A stretch of 64,000 bases of DNA from Diplocarpon mali (taxonomy: Eukaryota; Ascomycota; Leotiomycetes; Helotiales; Drepanopezizaceae): NCBI GenBank assembly GCA_024741835.1, contig JAENRP010000028.1, positions 97,047 to 161,046 of the forward strand, read 5' to 3'. The translations under genes and the position numbers were made by a program. The notes under the pieces are model-generated. The model saw only the letters and a program-made list of their open reading frames with translations, had not been told where the DNA came from and made no database searches. This document shows, one piece after another, positions 58,403 through 64,000 of the stretch. Each line of letters opens with the position of its first letter. Position 1 is the first letter of the stretch.

Positions 58403-59991
58403 TCAAAGTTTTGAACTGGCCATCCCTTGACTCTCCACCCAAGTATCGAGGATTTTGTTAGCCTTGCTATCCAGCCGGGTCTGCGTGGTCTTGTATATCC
58501 GAGGTACCCCCGAGTCTTCGAACGCCTTGCCCTCGGCAATCATGGCCGCGATACCTCGGGCCGAAAGGAAGATCAGAGGCATGCCGTGGCCGGTGAAGCC
58601 AGCGACGATGAACTGGCCGGGCCTCGACGGCACGGCACCGACGTGCGGGAGGCTGTCGGACGAGTATCCCATGACTGCATCGCAGGTTAGGCAGAACAAT
58701 AATAACATCAACGTCAACAAAGACATGGCGTCGAGCAGAGAGGCTTACTCCCAGTCCAGATCTGGTCGACCGCGGCGCCGCTGTCCTCCCAGCCGTGAAA
58801 GGTCCGTTGCATGTACCCGTCAAAGTAGTGCCTGGCCGACTCGATCAGCCTGCTATCATCCGTGGTATTGTACCACTCTCCCAAGGCCGGGTAATAGGCG
58901 CTGCGCGCACCGCCAACGACGACGCTTCCGTCTGCCCGGGGCACGAGGTACTCGTACTCCCAGCCACTGCTGCGTAGCATGTACGAGTTCGCGAGGGGCG
59001 GAGCAGGGCGCTTCGGCGACGTGATGTGGCAGCAGATGCCTCGGGCGGGCACGATCCTGTCCTTGTACTCTGGCAGGACAGTGTCGGCGTATGCGTTGCT
59101 GGCGTGCACAATGGTCCTCGCTCTGATGGAGCCGCGGGCGGTGGTGAGGGTCCAGTAGCCCTCGAGATCTCGAGCTGGCGACACGCTCTGTGCGGGAGTG
59201 TGTGTCTGGAGGTTGACCCCTTGCGCGATGGCTTTGGTGAGGAGGTGCATCACGAACTTGTAGGGCCAGATGTGCGCGGAGGGGTAGGTGAAGCAGCTCT
59301 TGGCATCCTTGACGCCCGAGAGCTTTCGAGCCACGGTCAGCTGATTGACGTCGGGATCACGGCTCTTCGCGCGGTCCAGAGGAGACTCACAGCTTCGGCC
59401 GTGTCGCCTGCGAGGAAGGACACTTCTCTCGCCGCGGGGAAGTCCGCCGCAAGCAACCGATCATATCCTGCTCTCAGCTTATCCCGGATCGATTCGGTGA
59501 ACTGGACATCCACTGTCCTCGTGACCACCAGGTCGCAGTCGATGTTCTCCCTCTCGACAACCTCCCGGATGGCCTCGATGTGCGCATCCTCGAAGGCAGC
59601 CGCCTCCACCGCGGCCTCGAGGCCGAACTCCTCCGCGAGCGAGGCTGGCCGGTTGAACGGATCGGGCTTCAGATGCCCTCCTGGATGAGCGTGAGTCCAT
59701 GATTCCCGACCTGCACAGTCAAGCCGTCTCACCATTCCGGCCCGTCGCTCCTGAACATGCCTCCCGCGCCTCCAGTATCACGATCGAAGGCTTCTCGCCA
59801 GAGCTGCGGCCGGTCTTCTCGAGCAGATGATACACCGTCGACGCGCCAGCGTACCCAGCTCCGATCACAACGATATCTGCTTTCTCTGGCAGGGCTGCCG
59901 TTGTCCGGTGGCTGTCCAGAGGGTCTGGTTGAGCCCTCCAGAATGACTCGGTGCTGTTCAGGACCGGGAAGGGGAGGGGTTGGTCGGTCAT
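58403..59991 (-). CDS. FAD-dependent oxidoreductase, D-amino-acid-oxidase/gamma-glutamylputrescine-oxidase-like
   Basis: Exons 59991-59733, 59680-59391, 59340-58749 and 58674-58403, about 470 aa. The dinucleotide fold is ADIVVIGAGYAGASTVYHLL (GxGxxG at about residues 44-49) with the second-strand SIVILEAREACSGATGRNGG completed across intron 1. Mid-protein: CFTYPSAHIWPYKFVMHLL, RARTIVHASNAYADTVLPEY, RGICCHITSP. C-terminal FAD-binding block: DQIWTGIMGYSSDSLPHVGA and GQFIVAGFTGHGMPLIFLSA. Such enzymes oxidise amines or amino acids with H2O2 release; the substrate is not predictable. There is no signal peptide. It is convergent with the GH47 gene. Confidence 0.92.
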
Positions 59992-61326
59992 GGTTGGCGA
60001 GGTCGACTCGTTGGAGAGATTTTACGAGAAATCCGACTGGGGCGTCGGGGACTCGGTCAGAGATATTTATCACTCGAGAGCCTGGCCTTTTCCTCCCCGG
60101 CGACGCTGCGGCGATGCCATTTTCATTCACAGCAGCTTGGTGGGGGTGGCCAGCAAGAGTGGGGGGCACCATGACAATCGCCCTGCTAGTCCTTGACAGA
60201 GCAAGAATTATCCCCTTTCCCAAAGAACAACGGGACAGATGTGCTGTGGCGCAATACGGCTCCTGTTCATGAAGACGATACGATGATAACATTGGGGTTG
60301 GAGGGTGTATCTCGGCCGCAGCTTGGACCGGGTATGTAGCCTCTTGTTTACAAAGTCTCGACTAGAGCTGGACGCCTGGGGTTTACCACCACCACCCCCG
60401 CCCATGAGCCGTAATGATTCAGCCTTTGAATGTCTTCCAAGCACGACTACTGGAAAAGCTCTCCCAAGCAAGAGCAGAGACACGCGTACAGTGTTTTGAA
60501 GAGATGCCAGTGCCGGGAAGGTCGAGCAGTGTATAGATTCGCGTAGGACAGTGGGGATAACATAGCCAGGCCCACTCCCGATGTTGATAAGCGAGGACGG
60601 GGTCAATAGAGAGTGGGATGCGAGAGAAAGAAAGCAGGGAGGGGACTATCTTCACATCTTTCTTCGACTGGAACCTATGCGAGGCTGCGTGCTTCTGCAG
60701 CCTGCATGTCTCTGGGAAGTGGGATCTGTGCTTCTTGTTGATACCGGTTTCTTGTGGGAATATGGTGACAGGGCTGATATGGAGTTGGGTTGCGGTGGAG
60801 TACAGGGAGACTCGCTCCTCATTCGGACTAGTCCCAGTCACGTGATGGTCATCGGCAGCCCACATATTCTGCTCCCAGTCCTGCACCTCCGAGAACATCA
60901 TCACGAAATACGACCAGCCCAAGACCCGCATGTATTTCTCGATCAGTGTGTCTAAATCTTGTGGTACTAGAGGTCCTCCTTGCTTTCTCTGCTCTCCTCG
61001 TCGCACTCCCACCCTGCGCGAGATATCTTTTCTCATGGTTGTAAGGATTGTCGGCAATATTCCGAAAATTCAGCATCTTCCTTTGTTAAACTGTTTGCAG
61101 GGACGATGAGTCAATGAGCTAAACTACCTCATCTGATGCCGGGTCGTGAGCAGACTATCAGACTCCCTGTCTCCGGATGCTTGGGATGGATTTCGTTCTC
61201 TTCAAGACGGCGAGCCTGTCGGCGTGGAGAGCCTAACTTGACCGCCTGTCGACGTTGAGGCTCATGCCGTCCTCTCGCCAGCTCTTGTCTTTCATCACCT
61301 CAGCACCAATCTCGCACACTCCAGCC
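59992..61326. other. Intergenic with a short coding-like minus-strand segment
   Basis: The FAD-oxidase promoter is followed by about 1 kb without a gene model. At about 60,850-61,020 (minus) the segment DTLIEKYMRVLGWSYFVMMF with SEVQDWEQNMWAADDHHVTG reads like real protein. It starts in a second frame (NFRNIADNPYNHEKRYLAQG) and has no acceptable splice between them, and downstream sequence loses protein character. Possibly a small unannotated gene or a remnant. Confidence 0.3.
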
Positions 61327-62965
61327 CTACTTCTTCAACATCTTTTCCGGCTTCTTCTCAAACTTCGTACACCAGTGGCCCCAACTGATGGCGCCTCGCT
61401 CCATGGTCGCTTTAAAGTCGGCTGCAAAGGCGGTCTTCTGCCACTCTTCATCGTCCCATCCCGTTTCTCCTTCGGCCCTCGCACCGCCAGTGCTGCCTCT
61501 CACCACCGGCTTCCATCCGATGGCGTTCCTGACCTCCGTGTCTGTCGGTGGCACCCCCGCACTCGGGAACATCTGCGGGTTCTTCTTGTGGCAGGCATCC
61601 GCCAGGTACCTCCTCAGCATATCCAGCTCTGCGTCCTCGTGAAACCTCAGTCGCAGATCCCGCTCCGTGCCACCATATTTCCCGAGTCTCGAATCGCGAA
61701 CCCCGAGACGCTTGGTGATGACTCGAGATGTGTTCCACCCTTTGATAGAAGCGTACGCCCACACGGCATCAACCTCGAACAGGCCACCAAAGGGCCAGAT
61801 GACCACCGCAACCGTATCAATCGCGAGCGTGACAGGAAGCAGGATCGTCGAGATGGCGGCTTCCTTTGAGGCTCTCTTCTTGGCGCGATCGACTCGGGCA
61901 ATGAGCTCGGAATGGACCTCTGGGATTGTTTGTGTTGCCCAGTTGGGGTAGACGAGTACAATCTCATCGACTTCTGTCTTTTGGTTAGTCCCGCCGAAGC
62001 GCAAAAAGAGTCTTTCTTGCCTTTGTTCCGAATGCGGCCGAGAAAGACGATGTCCGTGGCTTTGATGCGATGGATTGCCCACACAACCCCTTTCGTTGTT
62101 TTGCTGTGCAAGCCTCGCCATGAAAGTGTCTTGCCGTCATACTTTTCGGCTTTCTGCACCTCGCCTTGCAGCTTCCTCTTGCACCAGTGCTTCTTTGGCT
62201 CTTTTACGCCCTTTGCGGGTTTCAACAGGTGTGGCTGTGGTGGGGTGTAGATCAGGAATCGCTGGGCATGCCAGTCAGCTTTCTCTCCAGAGACGATCTC
62301 TTGCAAGCAAATTTCTGCTCACCTCGGGTAGTCTCCCCTCGTTCTCGGATAACTTTGGTTTTGGAAGAGGTATGAGGTATGCGATGAGTGTTTGTGGATC
62401 TCTTGCATACTTCAATGTGCCGCGTCCTTCCTTGTCTTCAGAGACTTTTGGAGGCGGAACTGCCGTGCGCTGCTTCGAGAGTGCAGGTGTCGTTCTTGCT
62501 GGCAATTCTGGCGGCGGCGGATCACGAATGGGAGTAGGATTAGAAGGCCGACTCGATGGTCTCGCCGGCAGCGGCGGTAGTGCCTTTTCCTTCGCCATAG
62601 TCAAGAGGGAAAACTCTCGACCTAATGGTCCGCTGTCCAGAAGTTCTGGTTTCGCCTTCAGCTCAGGCAGATTATTCGTTTGCTGTTGCTTGAGCGCATG
62701 ATTTCCGTTGGCATGCTTGACATCTTTCTTGTCCGCTTCTTCTTCTATCGCAGGCAGATCCTCTGGGTTGGCAAACGGATCGTAGATATGTGTAGCGTTC
62801 GGACTTTGGGGTGGCGTCGAGTAGATAGACTTCCCTGTATGGCTTGGTACAAGTGCTATTCCAAGACTATCAGCACGCATCGCTCCAAATCTCACAAGGG
62901 CTACTACTGGGGACGTGTCAATGATTCTCATCTTGGACAATCAGCAACTCACCTGCGAGAGACAT
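61327..62965 (-). CDS. Conserved fungal protein with Pro-rich N-terminus and hydrophobic segment, unknown function
   Basis: Exons 62965-62953, 62855-62323, 62261-62021 and 61973-61327, about 477 aa. The first exon carries only MSLA plus one base. Residues 5-180 are Pro/Ser-rich (ALPPLPARPSSRPSNPTPIR). The conserved part begins RFLIYTPPQPHLLKPAKGVK, continues LSWRGLHSKTTKGVVWAIHR, then IKATDIVFLGRI, and reaches a hydrophobic stretch STILLPVTLAIDTVAVVIWP with FGGLFEVDAVWAYASIKG, probably membrane-embedded. The C-terminus contains MLRRYLADACHKKN and GWDDEEWQKTAFAADFK. The third intron has a GCAAGA donor at 62020 with a CTAAC branch and GACAG acceptor; no GT alternative restores IRNKEVDEIVLVYP. 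I know the family only as conserved in filamentous fungi. Confidence 0.75.
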
Positions 62966-63706
62966 TTCAAACCAGGGAAGCTGGATCTCTTCTGATTGTT
63001 ACCTTCTTTCCAGCGGAGCGTACGAAGGAAGAAAATCTTTTTTCTGCGTGGAAGATGACAAAGTTTTCTATCAGAATCGAAGCTTTGCGAGAACGGTTTC
63101 ATAGTGAAACCCGTGGTAGTGCATGATGCTTCTCACTGAATCGAGCGTTTCTGGAACAAGCGACTCCTGGTTGAGAAGTGTAACATGGCTTGGCAGCGCT
63201 ATCGCAACTCGTTGAAGTTGAACTCATGGCCTTTTTAACGGATTAGTTGAACCAGTGATCAGGCCATAATGCACTTGGAAACTATACTTCTCGCTTAATT
63301 CACTCGACTACTCTTGCTCCCATGATATCCAAGTCATATTACGTCATTTTGAGTCGTCAAAAAGCTCTGGTGGTGTAGCCAGAGTTTTCTGGAACGCATT
63401 ATTTTCAAATTCTTATAAGCTGCCGCTCCATGCCATGGAGAACCTCGTTGGTGAGAGTATACGTTGAAGAGGAAATATAATCAGCCGGGGACTTGTACAA
63501 ATTGACGAAACGCTCCCAAGAGCAGCTCAGACAGTTCACGGATTCAAAAGTTCCCTGTTAGTGACACTATCCAACCTGTTTCTTTTGCTATTTACAACCA
63601 GGACAAGGCCTATCTAACCGATGCCGGTCCTGCCCAAGCCTATGGTGGGCTCCGCTCAGTGCCTCAACTATGGAATCAAGATGCCTGAGTCTGCTATTTG
63701 GCATCA
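62966..63706. other. Intergenic; promoter of the preceding gene and 3' flank of the edge gene
   Basis: 741 bases with no coding block or RNA gene recognised. Confidence 0.55.
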
Positions 63707-64000
63707 CTATCGCCCCTGCGCCTCGTAGGAAGCGCCTGGAAACTTGTTGTAAAGCGGGTTGTTGAAAGGTGCGAGCTGTGGGCAGCCCAATTTCTCGCCC
63801 ACGGGGCCAAGTTGCTGCTTGACGTAACCCAGAACCGAGCCAACCGCACCAAGCAGATAGTCTGGCGTCCGGAAGACCTTGCATCGATGCCCTTAGAAGA
63901 GAACACGCGCCGTTATTACCCTCGAGGAGATTCGTAGCGTTGAAGAGGCCCCCCGTGAGGTCGCCAGTAACGACACCGACATAACTGTGCACCTTGCCAG
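63707..64000 (-). CDS. 3' end of a probable heme-haloperoxidase-like gene (cut by window edge)
   Basis: Partial; the 5' part lies beyond 64000. The last visible exons are (from the edge) 64000-63920 and 63861-63707. The first reads GKVHSYVGVVTGDLTGGLFN with ATNLLE. A 58-base intron (GTAATA donor, GCCAG acceptor) then leads to DYLLGAVGSVLGYVKQQLGP, then VGEKLGCPQLAPFNNPLYNK and FPGASYEAQGR plus stop. The combination of CPQL and a closing FPG(A/Y) motif is typical of the C-terminus of fungal heme-haloperoxidase/chloroperoxidase-family proteins. The catalytic Cys-Pro region would be outside the window, so the assignment is provisional. The donor is weak; a frameshifted, non-functional gene is an alternative reading. 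Confidence 0.5.

Noticed and set aside
1..64000. tRNA genes and CRISPR arrays
   Set aside because: No B-box-like GGTTCGANNCC within a foldable tRNA frame was found by eye, and all tandem repeats lack unique regularly sized spacers. A covariance-model scan would be decisive.
56078..64000. Secondary-metabolite gene cluster (mannosidase, FAD oxidase, haloperoxidase-like)
   Set aside because: No backbone synthase, transporter or cluster regulator is present; proximity alone is not enough.

Overview
This window is nuclear DNA of a filamentous ascomycete (Pezizomycotina; a finer placement is not safe from sequence alone). The evidence is consistent: short introns of about 45-130 bases with GT(A/G)NG 5' sites and CTRAC branch points, densely packed genes on both strands, and proteins of clear fungal type (Rad51, Nup120, Vps26, Lsm8, Puf6, a mitochondrial rhomboid, phosphoketolase plus acetate kinase, a secreted GH47 mannosidase). 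Splice junctions were placed by hand from frame continuity and splice motifs. Every gene model listed as CDS keeps frame across all its junctions.

Layout. 1-5.3 kb: GC-rich, no convincing gene, with an AT microsatellite at the left edge and a TATA-like leader near 4.4 kb. 5.3-11.3 kb: ribosome-biogenesis and translation genes (PUF6-like, Gir2-like RWD protein, Acl4-like TPR chaperone) and a conserved unknown. 13.7-23.5 kb: a membrane-anchored unknown, rad51, nup120, vps26 and lsm8. 24.2-28.7 kb: two proteins with hydrophobic N-termini and low-complexity tails, functions unknown. 28.7-35.4 kb: a gene-poor, AT-rich, repeat-decay-like island holding two recognisable gene relics. One resembles a fungal accessory-genome family; the other is an aminoglycoside-phosphotransferase-like (APH) kinase. 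35.4-47.0 kb: a nucleoside hydrolase, a Tma17-like proteasome chaperone, a Pcp1-type rhomboid, a PhoD-like phosphatase with a GC-AG intron, and a glutathione transferase fused to a large N-terminal region.

47.9-53.2 kb holds the most coherent metabolic unit: phosphoketolase (xfp, minus strand) and acetate kinase (plus strand), divergent across a 1.2-kb intergenic region. Xfp cleaves xylulose-5-P or fructose-6-P to acetyl-phosphate, and acetate kinase converts acetyl-phosphate and ADP to acetate and ATP, so the pair is a complete two-step bypass. The shared promoter carries a tandem array with repeated CTGGAG, which fits the SYGGRG consensus of the carbon repressor CreA.

53.7-64 kb: a decayed, unrecognised coding remnant, a minisatellite, a secreted GH47 alpha-1,2-mannosidase, an FAD-dependent amine/amino-acid oxidase, a conserved fungal unknown with a second GC-AG intron, and the 3' end of a probable heme-haloperoxidase-like gene cut by the right edge. 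No tRNA, rRNA, CRISPR array or intact transposon was recognised.
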